DNA of 64,000 nt from contig NZ_LOKZ01000035.1 of the NCBI RefSeq assembly GCF_002211365.1, forward strand, positions 1 through 64,000. Reading direction: 5' to 3'. Below, piece after piece: positions 42,548-51,180 of the stretch; the stretch's first letter is position 1, and each line of letters opens with the position of its first letter. The translations under genes and the position numbers were made by a program. This stretch comes from Rhizobium sp. R711 (GTDB lineage: Bacteria; Pseudomonadota; Alphaproteobacteria; Rhizobiales; Rhizobiaceae). The notes under the pieces were generated by a model. It searched no databases, was not told the DNA's origin, and saw only the letters and a program-made list of their open reading frames with translations.

Positions 42548-43426
42548 TCAGCCCGCAGCCAGCGGCGCGCCCCAGCCGCCCCAGACGTAGATGCAGAAGA
42601 ACAGGAAGAGCCAGACGACGTCGACGAAGTGCCAATACCAGGCCGCTGCCTCGAAGCCAAAATGCTGTTTCGGCGTGAAGTCGCCGCGGATCGCGCGCAG
42701 CAGGCAGACCAAGAGGAAGATCGTACCGATCAGAACGTGGAAACCATGGAAGCCGGTCGCCATGAAGAAGGTCGCGCCGTAGATCGAATTCTTGAAGGCG
42801 AACGGAGCGTGTGCGTATTCGTAGGCCTGTACCGTCGAGAACAGGATGCCGAGCAGGACGGTCAGCGTCAGGCCCTGAATCAGGCCCCTGCGGTCGTTAT
42901 GCAGCAGCGCATGGTGGGCCCAGGTGACTGTCGTGCCGGACAACAGCAGGATGACCGTGTTGTAGATCGGCAGGTGCCAGGGGTCGAGGACTTCGATCCC
43001 CTTCGGCGGCCACTGACCACCGGTAAAGGCAAGGCGGGAGGCCTGAATCGCTTCGTTCGGGAAAAGGCTGGCGTCGAAGTAAGCCCAGAACCAGGCGACA
43101 AAGAACATCACTTCCGACGCGATGAACATGATCATGCCGTAGCGAAGGTGCAGCGAGACGACGCGCGTATGGGCGCCTTCATCTGCTTCCTTCACGGTGT
43201 CCGACCACCAGCCGAACATGACGTAGAGAATGATCGCAAGGCCGATGAAGAACAGCCACGGATGGGCCCACTCGACGCCGAAGAGGTGCAGCGAGCCACC
43301 GTTGAGATAGCGCATGAAGCCGACGCCGCCGAACGTGATGACGAACGCGCCGATCGAAGCCAGCAGCGGCCACGGGCTTGGGTCGATGATGTGGTAGTCG
43401 TGATGTTTCTGATGAGCATCAGCCAT
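42548..43426 (-). CDS. coxC: Cytochrome c oxidase subunit III
   Basis: CoxIII of the aa3 oxidase: 292 residues with seven transmembrane helices. DYHIIDPSPWPLLASIGAFV at the N-terminus, EVMFFVAWFWAYFDASLFP (lipid-site glutamate region) and the C-terminal FEAAAWYWHFVDVVWLFLF are diagnostic. The ATG at 43426 was chosen over the frame's first ATG. It is the last gene of the oxidase operon, 58 bases after ctaG. Confidence 0.97.
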   Translation of the reverse strand: MADAHQKHHDYHIIDPSPWPLLASIGAFVITFGGVGFMRYLNGGSLHLFGVEWAHPWLFFIGLAIILYVMFGWWSDTVKEADEGAHTRVVSLHLRYGMIMFIASEVMFFVAWFWAYFDASLFPNEAIQASRLAFTGGQWPPKGIEVLDPWHLPIYNTVILLLSGTTVTWAHHALLHNDRRGLIQGLTLTVLLGILFSTVQAYEYAHAPFAFKNSIYGATFFMATGFHGFHVLIGTIFLLVCLLRAIRGDFTPKQHFGFEAAAWYWHFVDVVWLFLFFCIYVWGGWGAPLAAG

Positions 43427-43484
43427 GTAAGCTATCCCCGGATCTCTTCCTCTCCGCTCCGGCATAGCCGGAAACGAACCTCAA

Positions 43485-44090
43485 TCAAAGTTTCTTTTCA
43501 AGCTTTACCGTTCCACCCTCATTCGAAGCCACCGGCTTCGGACCCTCTTTCGGATAGAACGTATAGGACAAGGTAACGGTGTGGATATCCTTCGATTCCA
43601 CAGCCTTGGTAATATCAGGATCGATATAGAACACGACCGGCATCTCGAGCTTTTCGCCCGGCTTCAAAACGGTCTCATTGAAGCAGAAGCACTGCACCTT
43701 GTTGAAATAAACGCCCGCCTCGCCAGGGGTCACGTTAAACACTGCCTGACCGCGCTGCGGCTCGTTCGACTTGTTCACCGCGGTGAAATTCACCTGAATG
43801 GTTTCGCCGATGCGCGGGTTGACCTCGCGCTCGACCGGCTTGAACTCCCAGTCGAGACCCGGCGCAACGTTGGCGTCGAAAGTGACTCGCATCTTGCGGT
43901 CGAGGATCACGCTGGAAGCCTGCTCGACGCGCTGCGTCGTGCCGTTATAGCCGGTGAGCTGGCAGAACATCCGGTAGAGGGGAACAGCAGCATAGCTGGC
44001 AGCGCCCATCCCGAAGACGAAGGCAAGGCACATGAAAACGACGGCACCGTTGTTACGCGGCTTTCTCGGCGTGCTCTGCATCTCGCTCAT
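43485..44090 (-). CDS. ctaG: Cytochrome c oxidase assembly protein CtaG/Cox11
   Basis: Cox11-type copper chaperone that delivers CuB to subunit I. It has one transmembrane helix near residues 17-39 and a periplasmic domain with the copper-binding KVQCFCFNETVLKPGEKLEM motif (CFCF) and MPVVFYIDPDI. The cysteine near the helix (MFCQLTGY) is also a family feature. The ATG at 44090 overlaps the stop of the small 46-residue gene (ATGA). Confidence 0.97.
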   Translation of the reverse strand: MSEMQSTPRKPRNNGAVVFMCLAFVFGMGAASYAAVPLYRMFCQLTGYNGTTQRVEQASSVILDRKMRVTFDANVAPGLDWEFKPVEREVNPRIGETIQVNFTAVNKSNEPQRGQAVFNVTPGEAGVYFNKVQCFCFNETVLKPGEKLEMPVVFYIDPDITKAVESKDIHTVTLSYTFYPKEGPKPVASNEGGTVKLEKKL

Positions 44091-44227
44091 CCCATGTGCC
44101 CCGACGTAAACTTCACGATCGTGATCGCGTAGAACAGCACGACCAGCCCGGCAAGGACCAGACCGAGAGCGACATTGCGGTTGCGGCGCGACTTGCGCTG
44201 CGCTTCCGTAAGCTTGACGACGTCCAT
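44087..44227 (-). CDS. 46-residue membrane protein of the cytochrome oxidase operon (CoxF-like)
   Basis: A small protein with a basic N-terminus (TEAQRKSRRNRN) and one hydrophobic helix (VALGLVLAGLVVLFYAITIV). It lies between ctaB and ctaG: its ATG overlaps the ctaB stop (TGATG), and its TGA overlaps the ctaG ATG. The tight coupling and the wide presence of such small genes at this position in alphaproteobacterial oxidase operons suggest a real gene. The role is unknown. Confidence 0.85.
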   Translation of the reverse strand: MDVVKLTEAQRKSRRNRNVALGLVLAGLVVLFYAITIVKFTSGHMG

Positions 44228-45183
44228 CAGAAAATGCCTCCCGCGTGTGAAACGAGCACAGCCGCAAGCCGGTCGAACATCAGGGCGGAGAAGATCGCGA
44301 AGAGATACAGGATCGAGAAGCCAAAGAGCTTCTTCGCCGGGATCATCTTCTCATCGCCGTCCGGCATCCGCCAGACGGCGATGGAACAGTAGATAAAGAT
44401 TGCGCCGAGTGCTGCGGCCACCAGGCCGTAGCCGAGGCTCGCAAAACCGAGCGCCGTCGGCAGTACGCCGCACACTGCCGTCAGCACGGCGTAGGCAACG
44501 ATCTGATGCTTGGTGGTACGCTCGCCCGATACGTTGGGCAGCATCGGGACACCGACTGCCTCATAGTCTTGCATCTTGAACAGCGCCAGCGCCCAGAAGT
44601 GAGCTGGCGTCCACAGGAAGATGATCATGAAGAGCACGAGGCTCTCGATGGTGACGGTCCCGGTCACGCAGGCCCAACCGATCATTGGTGGAAAGGCACC
44701 GGCTGCACCGCCGATGACGATGTTCTGCGGCGTCGAACGCTTCAGCCACATCGTATAGATCACAGCGTAGAAGAAAATCGTAAAGGCGAGGATCGAGGCT
44801 GCGAGCCAATTGACGGCGAGCCCGAGGATAATCACCGAAAAACAGGAAAGCACCAGACCGAATGCCAGAGCCTCGCGCGGAGCGATACGGCCGGCCGGGA
44901 TCGGACGCTTGGCGGTGCGGGTCATGATCGCATCGATATCGGCGTCGTACCACATGTTGAGTGCGCCGGAAGCGCCCGCGCCGATGGCGATGCAAAGGAT
45001 GGCAATGAGACCGAGAACCGGGTTGATGTGGCCCGGGGCCAGAACGAGACCGGCAAATGCAGTGAAGACCACGAGCGACATGACGCGCGGCTTCAGGAGC
45101 TCGAAATAATCGCGCGCACTCGCTTCCGACAGGCGGAACTCGCCGTCGTGTGCCAGAGCTTTGCGGTTGCCGATTACTGTCAT
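44227..45183 (-). CDS. ctaB: Protoheme IX farnesyltransferase (haem O synthase)
   Basis: CtaB/CyoE/Cox10 attaches a farnesyl group to haem B to make haem O. The 318 residues have eight to nine transmembrane helices and the two Asp-rich motifs of UbiA-type prenyltransferases: ALNMWYDADIDAIMTRTAKR and KMQDYEAVGVPMLPNVSGER. The ATG at 45183 is preceded by GGACAAGAGA. It lies downstream of ctaD and is coupled to the small gene by TGATG. Confidence 0.96.
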   Translation of the reverse strand: MTVIGNRKALAHDGEFRLSEASARDYFELLKPRVMSLVVFTAFAGLVLAPGHINPVLGLIAILCIAIGAGASGALNMWYDADIDAIMTRTAKRPIPAGRIAPREALAFGLVLSCFSVIILGLAVNWLAASILAFTIFFYAVIYTMWLKRSTPQNIVIGGAAGAFPPMIGWACVTGTVTIESLVLFMIIFLWTPAHFWALALFKMQDYEAVGVPMLPNVSGERTTKHQIVAYAVLTAVCGVLPTALGFASLGYGLVAAALGAIFIYCSIAVWRMPDGDEKMIPAKKLFGFSILYLFAIFSALMFDRLAAVLVSHAGGIF

Positions 45184-45252
45184 TCTCTTGTCCTGCAAAC
45201 TTGTAAGCCGACCGCCGCACTGTAACACGCGGCGGTCGCAATTTCTCGCATC

Positions 45253-46956
45253 TTACTTGATGCGCGGGAGCTGTTCCCACTGGTGATACGGCGGCGGAGA
45301 AGACAGCTGCCATTCGAGCGTCGTTGCGCCCTCACCCCACGGATTGTCCCCGGCAACGCGCTTCTTGGCGAAGGCTTCAAAGACGCCGATCAGGAAGATC
45401 AATACGCCGACGGCCGAAATGTAGGAGCCGATCGAGGAAACATAGTTCCAGCCGGCAAATGCATCCGGGTAGTCGATGTAGCGGCGCGGCATGCCCGCGA
45501 GGCCAAGGAAATGCTGCGGGAAGAACACCAGGTTGACGCCGATAAACATGACCCAGAAGTGCAACGTGCCGATGAACTCGTTGTACATGTAGCCGGTCAT
45601 CTTCGGGAACCAGTAGTACCAGGCAGCGAAGATGGCGAAGACTGCGCCGAGCGACAGAACGTAATGGAAGTGGGCCACAACGTAGTAGGTGTCATGCAGC
45701 GAACGGTCCAGGCCGGCATTGGCGAGCTGAACACCCGTGACGCCGCCAACGGTGAACAGGAAGATGAAGCCGATCGCCCAGACCATCGGCGTGCGGAAGC
45801 TGATCGAGCCGCCCCACATCGTCGCGATCCAGGAGAAGATCTTCACGCCCGTCGGAACGGCGATGACCATCGTTGCGAACACGAAGTAGCGCTGCGCATC
45901 GAGCGACAGACCGACGGTGTACATGTGGTGAGCCCAGACGACGAAGCCGACGGCACCGATCGCGACCATGGCGTAGGCCATGCCGAGGTAGCCGAAGACG
46001 GGCTTCCGCGAGAAGGTCGAGATGATGTGGCTGACGATGCCGAAGCCGGGCAGGATCAGGATGTAGACTTCCGGGTGACCGAAGAACCAGAACAGGTGCT
46101 GGTAAAGGATCGGGTCGCCGCCGCCCTCAGGCACGAAGAAGGATGTGCCGAAGTTGCGGTCGGTCAGCATCATGGTGATGGCGCCGGCGAGAACCGGAAG
46201 CGACAGCAGCAGCAGGAAGGCGGTGATCAGCACCGACCAGGCAAAAAGCGGCATCTTGTGCAGTGTCATGCCCGGAGCGCGCATGTTCAGGATCGTGGTG
46301 ATGAAGTTGATCGCACCGAGGATCGAGGACGCACCAGCGATGTGGAGCGCAAAGATCGCAAGATCGACAGCAGGCCCCGGCGTACCCGAGCTCGACAGCG
46401 GCGGATACATCGTCCAGCCGCCGCCTGCGCCGTAAGCGCCGGCAGGACCTTCAACGAACATCGACAGGATAAGCAGCAGGAAAGCCGGAACGATCAGCCA
46501 GAACGAGATGTTGTTCAGACGCGGGAACGCCATGTCAGGCGCACCGATCATGATCGGCACCATCCAGTTGGCAAAGCCGCCGATCATCGCCGGCATGACC
46601 ATGAAGAAGATCATGATCAGCGCATGCGCTGTCGTGAACATGTTGAACATCTGCTTGGCGCCGTCGATAGCGGCGTCGCCTTCATAGCCGTAGACCATCG
46701 ATGCCAGACCGTGGAAGATCTGGATGCCCGGCTCCTGCAACTCCATGCGCATGGCAACGGAGAGCGCGCCGCCGATGATGCCGGCGATGATCGCGAAGAT
46801 CAGGTAAAGCGTGCCGATGTCCTTGTGGTTCGTCGAAAAGAACCAGCGATTGACGAAGCTCGGCTTGTGCGAGTGATCGTGGTGGTCGTCATGGGCGTGC
46901 GCGCCATGAGAAAGATCATGCGAGTGATGATCGTCGTGTGCGGAAGGTCCAGCCAT
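45253..46956 (-). CDS. ctaD: Cytochrome c oxidase subunit I
   Basis: The catalytic subunit of aa3-type oxidase: 567 residues, about twelve transmembrane helices. Haem and CuB ligand regions are visible: HGLIMIF-like HALIMIFFMVMPAMIGGFAN (low-spin haem), WFFGHPEVYILILPGFGIVS (CuB histidine and Tyr crosslink), VWAHHMYTVGL (CuB pair) and YYVVAHFHYVLSLGAV (haem a3). The N-terminus is an unusual His/Asp-rich stretch (HDDHHSHDLSHGAHAHDD), which could bind metal. It is the second gene of the operon, 18 bases after ctaC. Confidence 0.98.
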   Translation of the reverse strand: MAGPSAHDDHHSHDLSHGAHAHDDHHDHSHKPSFVNRWFFSTNHKDIGTLYLIFAIIAGIIGGALSVAMRMELQEPGIQIFHGLASMVYGYEGDAAIDGAKQMFNMFTTAHALIMIFFMVMPAMIGGFANWMVPIMIGAPDMAFPRLNNISFWLIVPAFLLLILSMFVEGPAGAYGAGGGWTMYPPLSSSGTPGPAVDLAIFALHIAGASSILGAINFITTILNMRAPGMTLHKMPLFAWSVLITAFLLLLSLPVLAGAITMMLTDRNFGTSFFVPEGGGDPILYQHLFWFFGHPEVYILILPGFGIVSHIISTFSRKPVFGYLGMAYAMVAIGAVGFVVWAHHMYTVGLSLDAQRYFVFATMVIAVPTGVKIFSWIATMWGGSISFRTPMVWAIGFIFLFTVGGVTGVQLANAGLDRSLHDTYYVVAHFHYVLSLGAVFAIFAAWYYWFPKMTGYMYNEFIGTLHFWVMFIGVNLVFFPQHFLGLAGMPRRYIDYPDAFAGWNYVSSIGSYISAVGVLIFLIGVFEAFAKKRVAGDNPWGEGATTLEWQLSSPPPYHQWEQLPRIK

Positions 46957-46974
46957 GTCCCGTTCCCTCTTCCC

Positions 46975-47868
46975 TTACTTAGCCACGTTTTCGGCAACGT
47001 TGACGGTCCCTGCGGCACCATCGGTTGCGGCCATGAGTGTTTTGTACGCGCCCGGCAGATCGGTAGCCGCACCGGCGAGCCACTGCTTGTACTTGTCCTC
47101 GGAAACGACGCGGATGGCGATCGGCATGAACGCATGATCCTTGCCGCAGAGCTCGGAGCACTGGCCGTAGAATAGGCCTTCGCGCTCGGCGCGGAACCAG
47201 GTTTCGTTCAGGCGACCCGGAACGGCGTCGATCTTGACGCCAAAGGACGGCATGGCGAATGCGTGAATGACGTCGGTCGGGGCAGCGGTCACGAGAACGC
47301 GGACAGTCTTGTTGACGGGCAGAACAAGCTCGTTGTCGACAGTCAGCAGGCGCGGATAGATCGCCTTGTCTTCCTTGCCGGCGGCTGCGCGGTCGGCATC
47401 CTTAAGCAGGAAGGAATCGAAGGCGAGCGGGTTTTCGCCCGAGCCTTCATATTCGTAATTCCACTGCCACTGCGTCGCGGTCGCCTTGATGGTGACGTCA
47501 GGATTTTCCGGCAAGGTCAGCTGGGCGGTCAAGAGATTGAACGAAGGCACAGCGAGGAAGAGAAGCACGAGGACCGGTCCCACGGTCCAGGCAACTTCGA
47601 TCATCGTATTGTGGCTCGTTTTGGACGGCACCGGGTTTGCGCCGGCGCGGAACTTGAGACAGACGACGATAAGAAGGACCAAAACGAAGAGCGTGATCGG
47701 AACGACAAACCACAGGGTATATTGTTCGAACCAATGAATGTCCCGCATGATCGGCGTGGCTGCCGGCTGCAACGTCGCCTGCCACGGCATCGGTTGGTCG
47801 GCATAGCTGCCGGAAGCAAAAAGCAGACAGACCAGCGCGGTCAGAGCTGCATAAGCCTTCTTAATCAC
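46975..47868 (-). CDS. ctaC: Cytochrome c oxidase subunit II (GTG start)
   Basis: CoxII with the CuA centre. The 297 residues begin with a signal sequence cut near SGSYADQP, two transmembrane helices and the cupredoxin domain containing CSELCGKDHAFMPI (CuA cysteines and histidine) and an earlier HAFAMPSFGVKIDAVPGR. The GTG at 47868 is preceded by GGGAG eight bases upstream; the ATG 57 bases earlier would add a non-signal-like leader. It is the first gene of the oxidase operon; the promoter should lie between 47869 and 48204. Confidence 0.96.
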   Translation of the reverse strand: MIKKAYAALTALVCLLFASGSYADQPMPWQATLQPAATPIMRDIHWFEQYTLWFVVPITLFVLVLLIVVCLKFRAGANPVPSKTSHNTMIEVAWTVGPVLVLLFLAVPSFNLLTAQLTLPENPDVTIKATATQWQWNYEYEGSGENPLAFDSFLLKDADRAAAGKEDKAIYPRLLTVDNELVLPVNKTVRVLVTAAPTDVIHAFAMPSFGVKIDAVPGRLNETWFRAEREGLFYGQCSELCGKDHAFMPIAIRVVSEDKYKQWLAGAATDLPGAYKTLMAATDGAAGTVNVAENVAK

Positions 47869-48204
47869 GTTAAAATCTCCCTCGAGCGCTGATCTGCGCA
47901 AAATCACGCACAGAATCCTTGCCATCTCAGCGCTTCAAACCACAGTTTGTCATTGATCGCAACAGCCCAAAGCGTTTGTTCGTGCGGCATTTTCGCTTTC
48001 AGCCAGGCTGATCCAACCATAACGAAACATTCCATCTTTTCGTTATAATCGGTGAAATATCGCTTGCGACCGTGCCATCCCACCAACATTCTCGGATAAA
48101 CGTCCCATTTCCGCCGTAGTCCCCGGCTTTTCAGCGCATGGGGCTTTTCATTTTTGGTGGCGCGCCCCAACTTAGCGGCACTGATTCGAATTGCAGAGGT
48201 TTTC
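47869..48204. other. Divergent promoter region of ctaC and ialB
   Basis: This 336-base gap separates ctaC (minus) from ialB (plus) and must hold promoters for both. It is more AT-rich than the flanking genes and contains ATAACGAAACATTCC and CGTTATAATCGG stretches. A 100-codon minus-strand frame (47904-48206) runs through it, but lacks any recognisable domain or a clear start. No RNA gene or riboswitch is evident. Confidence 0.5.
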
Positions 48205-48792
48205 ATGGGTTTCCGTTCCCTCGCACGGCCGTTCGTGCTGACAGCGTGCATTGCGGCCGCGGCGACTGCTCCCGCTTTCGCCCAGCAGCAGCCCGCGCCG
48301 GCACAGCCCGCGCCCCAAGCTCCGGCGACGCAGGCAACGCCCGGCCAGACGCAGCCGCAGGCACCCGGCACCGTAAAGTCGAACCACGGCGCATGGTCGG
48401 TGGTCTGCGACAAGCCGGCTGGCGCCTCGACTGAGCAGTGCGCCTTGATGCAGAACGTCATCGCCGAGGATCGGCCTGAAGTCGGTCTCTCCGTTGTCGT
48501 GCTGAAGACCGCGGACCGCAAGTCGAAGATCCTGCGCGTTCTGGCACCGCTCGGCGTTCTCCTGCCGAACGGCCTCGGCCTCAATGTCGATGGCAAGGAT
48601 ATCGGCCGGGCCTATTTCGTCCGTTGCTTCGCCGATGGCTGCTATGCAGAGGTTGTTCTCGAGGACGAACTGCTGAAGACCTTCCGCAGTGGTGCCAGTG
48701 CGACTTTCATCGTCTTCCAGACCCCGGAAGAAGGGATCGGCATCCCTGTCGATCTGAAGGGCTTCGCCGAAGGCTACGACGCCCTCCCCTGA
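48205..48792 (+). CDS. Invasion-associated locus B (IalB) family protein (195 aa)
   Basis: A secreted protein of the IalB family. The signal peptide ends at PAFAQQQ (about residue 28); a Pro/Gln/Ala-rich linker spans roughly residues 28-60; the IalB domain follows with SNHGAWSVVCDKPAGAS, ALMQNVIAEDRPEVGLSVVV and RCFADGCYAEVVLEDELL (a cysteine pair). IalB was named for erythrocyte invasion in Bartonella, but it is general to Rhizobiales. Start ATG at 48205. It is followed 85 bases later by tldD. Confidence 0.92.
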   Translation: MGFRSLARPFVLTACIAAAATAPAFAQQQPAPAQPAPQAPATQATPGQTQPQAPGTVKSNHGAWSVVCDKPAGASTEQCALMQNVIAEDRPEVGLSVVVLKTADRKSKILRVLAPLGVLLPNGLGLNVDGKDIGRAYFVRCFADGCYAEVVLEDELLKTFRSGASATFIVFQTPEEGIGIPVDLKGFAEGYDALP

Positions 48793-48877
48793 CCTTCTCA
48801 TTTTTCGGGGCTTGCTCGAACCGTCCACCGGACCTACATCGGCTGAGAGCATTCCTGCTTCAGCGGAGCATAAAGAC

Positions 48878-50293
48878 ATGAATACGGATCTCCTCACGCT
48901 TTTCGATGCCGACGAAGCGAAGATGCGCTCGCTCGTTGCCGAGGCGCTTTCGGGCGCTGATGACGGGGAGCTCTACATCGAACACGCCCAGGCGGAATCG
49001 CTGATGTTCGACAATGGGCGCCTGAAGGGCGGCAGTTTCAACACCGAGCAGGGTTTTGGCCTGCGCGCGGTTGCCGGCGAAGCCGTCGGTTACGCGCATG
49101 CGGGCGACCTTTCGGTTGCCGCCCTGAAGCGAGCGGCCGATGCGGTTGGCGCCGTCACCCGCGGTCATTCCGGCAGCTATGCGGCGGCTCCCCAGCGGAC
49201 CAACAAGAAGCTCTATTCCGACGAGAACCCAATCGGCACGCCGACCTTCGAGGAGAAGGTCAAGGTGCTGCAGGACATCGACGCCTATCTCCGCGGCAAG
49301 GACGCCAAGGTGCGCCAGGTCACCGCGTCGATCGCCGCCAGCTGGCAGGTCGTCGACATTCTACGCGCCGACGGTCACTGCGTTCGCGATATCCGCCCGA
49401 TGACTCGCATCAACATCTCGGTCATTGCGGGCGAAGGCGATCGTCAGGAGAGCGGCTCCTACGGCAGCGGCGGCCGCATCGGCTTTGGCGATTTCATCGC
49501 CGAGGACAACTGGCAATACGGCGCCGACGAAGCCTTGCGGCAAGCGCTGGTAAATCTGGAGGCGATCGAGGCGCCGGCTGGCACCATGGACGTCGTGCTC
49601 GGTTCCGGCTGGCCAGGCGTCATGCTGCATGAAGCGGTCGGCCACGGGCTCGAAGGCGATTTCAACCGAAAGAAGACGTCGGCCTTTGCCGGCCTTCTCG
49701 GCCAGATGGTCGCGGCACCCGGCGTGACCGTCGTCGACGACGGCACGATCGACAACCGCCGCGGCTCGATCACTATCGATGACGAGGGCACACCGTCCGG
49801 CTACAACGTGCTGATCGAAAACGGCAAACTCGTCGGCTACATGCAGGACCGGCAGAATGCCCGCCTGATGGGTATGGCCCCGACCGGCAACGGACGTCGA
49901 CAGGGCTACGCACACGTTCCGATGCCCCGCATGACCAACACCTACATGCTGGGCGGCGACAAGACGCCGGAGGAAATCATCTCCTCCGTCAAGAAGGGCA
50001 TCTATGCCGTCTCGTTCGGCGGCGGTCAGGTGGATATCACGTCAGGCAAGTTCGTATTCGGCTGCACAGAGGCCTACCTGATCGACAACGGCAAGATCGG
50101 CGCCCCAATCAAGGGCGCGATGCTGATCGGCAACGGGCCCGAGGCCATGAAGCGCGTTTCGATGGTCGGCAATGACATGCAGCTCGACACCGGTATCGGC
50201 AATTGCGGCAAGGCCGGTCAATGGGTTCCTGTCGGGGTCGGCCAGCCGCACCTCAGGATGGATCAGATCACCGTGGGCGGCACGAAGGCTTAG
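48878..50293 (+). CDS. tldD: Metalloprotease TldD
   Basis: TldD pairs with TldE/PmbA in a zinc protease that degrades unfolded peptides and matures microcins or similar. The 471 residues contain the zinc motif HEAVGHGLEGDFNRKKTSAF (HExxxH), the N-terminal FDNGRLKGGSFNTEQGFGLR, and the C-terminal QVDITSGKFVFGCTEAYLI and MVGNDMQLDTGIGNCGKAGQ. The ATG at 48878 is the family start. The tldE/pmbA partner is not in this window. Confidence 0.97.
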   Translation: MNTDLLTLFDADEAKMRSLVAEALSGADDGELYIEHAQAESLMFDNGRLKGGSFNTEQGFGLRAVAGEAVGYAHAGDLSVAALKRAADAVGAVTRGHSGSYAAAPQRTNKKLYSDENPIGTPTFEEKVKVLQDIDAYLRGKDAKVRQVTASIAASWQVVDILRADGHCVRDIRPMTRINISVIAGEGDRQESGSYGSGGRIGFGDFIAEDNWQYGADEALRQALVNLEAIEAPAGTMDVVLGSGWPGVMLHEAVGHGLEGDFNRKKTSAFAGLLGQMVAAPGVTVVDDGTIDNRRGSITIDDEGTPSGYNVLIENGKLVGYMQDRQNARLMGMAPTGNGRRQGYAHVPMPRMTNTYMLGGDKTPEEIISSVKKGIYAVSFGGGQVDITSGKFVFGCTEAYLIDNGKIGAPIKGAMLIGNGPEAMKRVSMVGNDMQLDTGIGNCGKAGQWVPVGVGQPHLRMDQITVGGTKA

Positions 50294-50312
50294 TCGAGAA
50301 CGAGAAGCGGCG

Positions 50313-50810
50313 ATGAGCGAAATTGAAATCAGACCTTTCGTTGGTTCCGATGTCGATGATGTTTTCTCGGTGATCCTGCCGATCCAGCGCGAAGAATTCG
50401 GGATAGAGATCACAGCCGACGATCAGCCGGACCTCTCCTCCATCTCTGACTTCTATCAGTCCGGGAAGGGTCAGTTCTGGGTCGCCGTGCGCAACAGTCA
50501 GATTGTCGGCACGATCGGGCTGAAGGACATCGGCAACGATCAGACGGCACTGCGCAAGATGTTTGTCGCGGCCGACGTACGCGGCCACGAACACGGCGTC
50601 GCGGCAAGGCTTCTGGCGGAACTGCTGGCACATGCGGAGACCGAGGGAATCAAGGACGTCTTCCTTGGAACCACGGACAAATTCCTTGCAGCACATCGGT
50701 TCTACGAAAAGAACGGATTCGGCGAAGTTTCGAGAGGCGAGCTGCCGCGGTCGTTTCCCCTGATGGCTGTGGACAGCAAATTCTATCGACGCAGCATCAT
50801 TGCGGCCTAA
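50313..50810 (+). CDS. GNAT-family acetyltransferase (165 aa)
   Basis: A GNAT acetyltransferase: IEIRPFVGSDVDDVFSVILP start, then QFWVAVRNSQIVGTIGLKDI, the CoA motif with LRKMFVAADVRGHEHGVAAR and the ending FLAAHRFYEKNGFGEVSRGE. Its acceptor is unknown. The ATG at 50313 follows tldD by 19 bases, so it is probably transcribed with it. It is convergent with the MazG-like gene. Confidence 0.9.
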   Translation: MSEIEIRPFVGSDVDDVFSVILPIQREEFGIEITADDQPDLSSISDFYQSGKGQFWVAVRNSQIVGTIGLKDIGNDQTALRKMFVAADVRGHEHGVAARLLAELLAHAETEGIKDVFLGTTDKFLAAHRFYEKNGFGEVSRGELPRSFPLMAVDSKFYRRSIIAA

Positions 50811-50813
50811 CGT

Positions 50814-51122
50814 CTAGGCCTGCTCCGGCTGGAAGAGCCATTTGCGCTTGATCGCCGCCGAGAGATCCAGATCGTTCCTGTGGGCAAAAAGAAGGACGTG
50901 GCCCAGCACGTCCGCCGCCTCGTCAGCGAGATCGCGCACCAGTTCCTCATCCGATCGGCCCTTCCGGCGTCCTCTACCGCTGACGCGGTTCCAAGCCTGG
51001 GTAAGCTCGCCGATTTCCTCCTGAAGCTTCAGCAGAAACCAGTCTGCGTCGCGCTCGATGCCGTTGGCATCGGCATAGTTCCGTGAAGCACGCTCGAACT
51101 TTTCAGCGAGATCATTCAGCAT
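50814..51122 (-). CDS. MazG-like pyrophosphatase-fold protein (102 aa)
   Basis: A single all-alpha NTP-pyrophosphohydrolase domain of the MazG/phosphoribosyl-ATP pyrophosphatase-like family. The metal motif is KLQEEIGELTQAWNRV (EExxE) with a second DEAADVLGHVLLF (ExxD). It may clean up non-canonical nucleotides. Three bases separate its stop from the GNAT gene stop. Confidence 0.85.
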   Translation of the reverse strand: MLNDLAEKFERASRNYADANGIERDADWFLLKLQEEIGELTQAWNRVSGRGRRKGRSDEELVRDLADEAADVLGHVLLFAHRNDLDLSAAIKRKWLFQPEQA

Positions 51123-51180
51123 GATGTTCTCCTTCTGTTTACAAAGGAGAACCCTGATTCTGTCGGAAAGTCGAGATGGA

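Noticed and set aside
45283..47175. 630-codon plus-strand frame opposite ctaD and ctaC
   Set aside because: It is the exact antisense of two well-conserved oxidase genes, and its composition (runs of Asp, Glu, Arg, Gln, His) is the usual mirror of GC-rich third positions.
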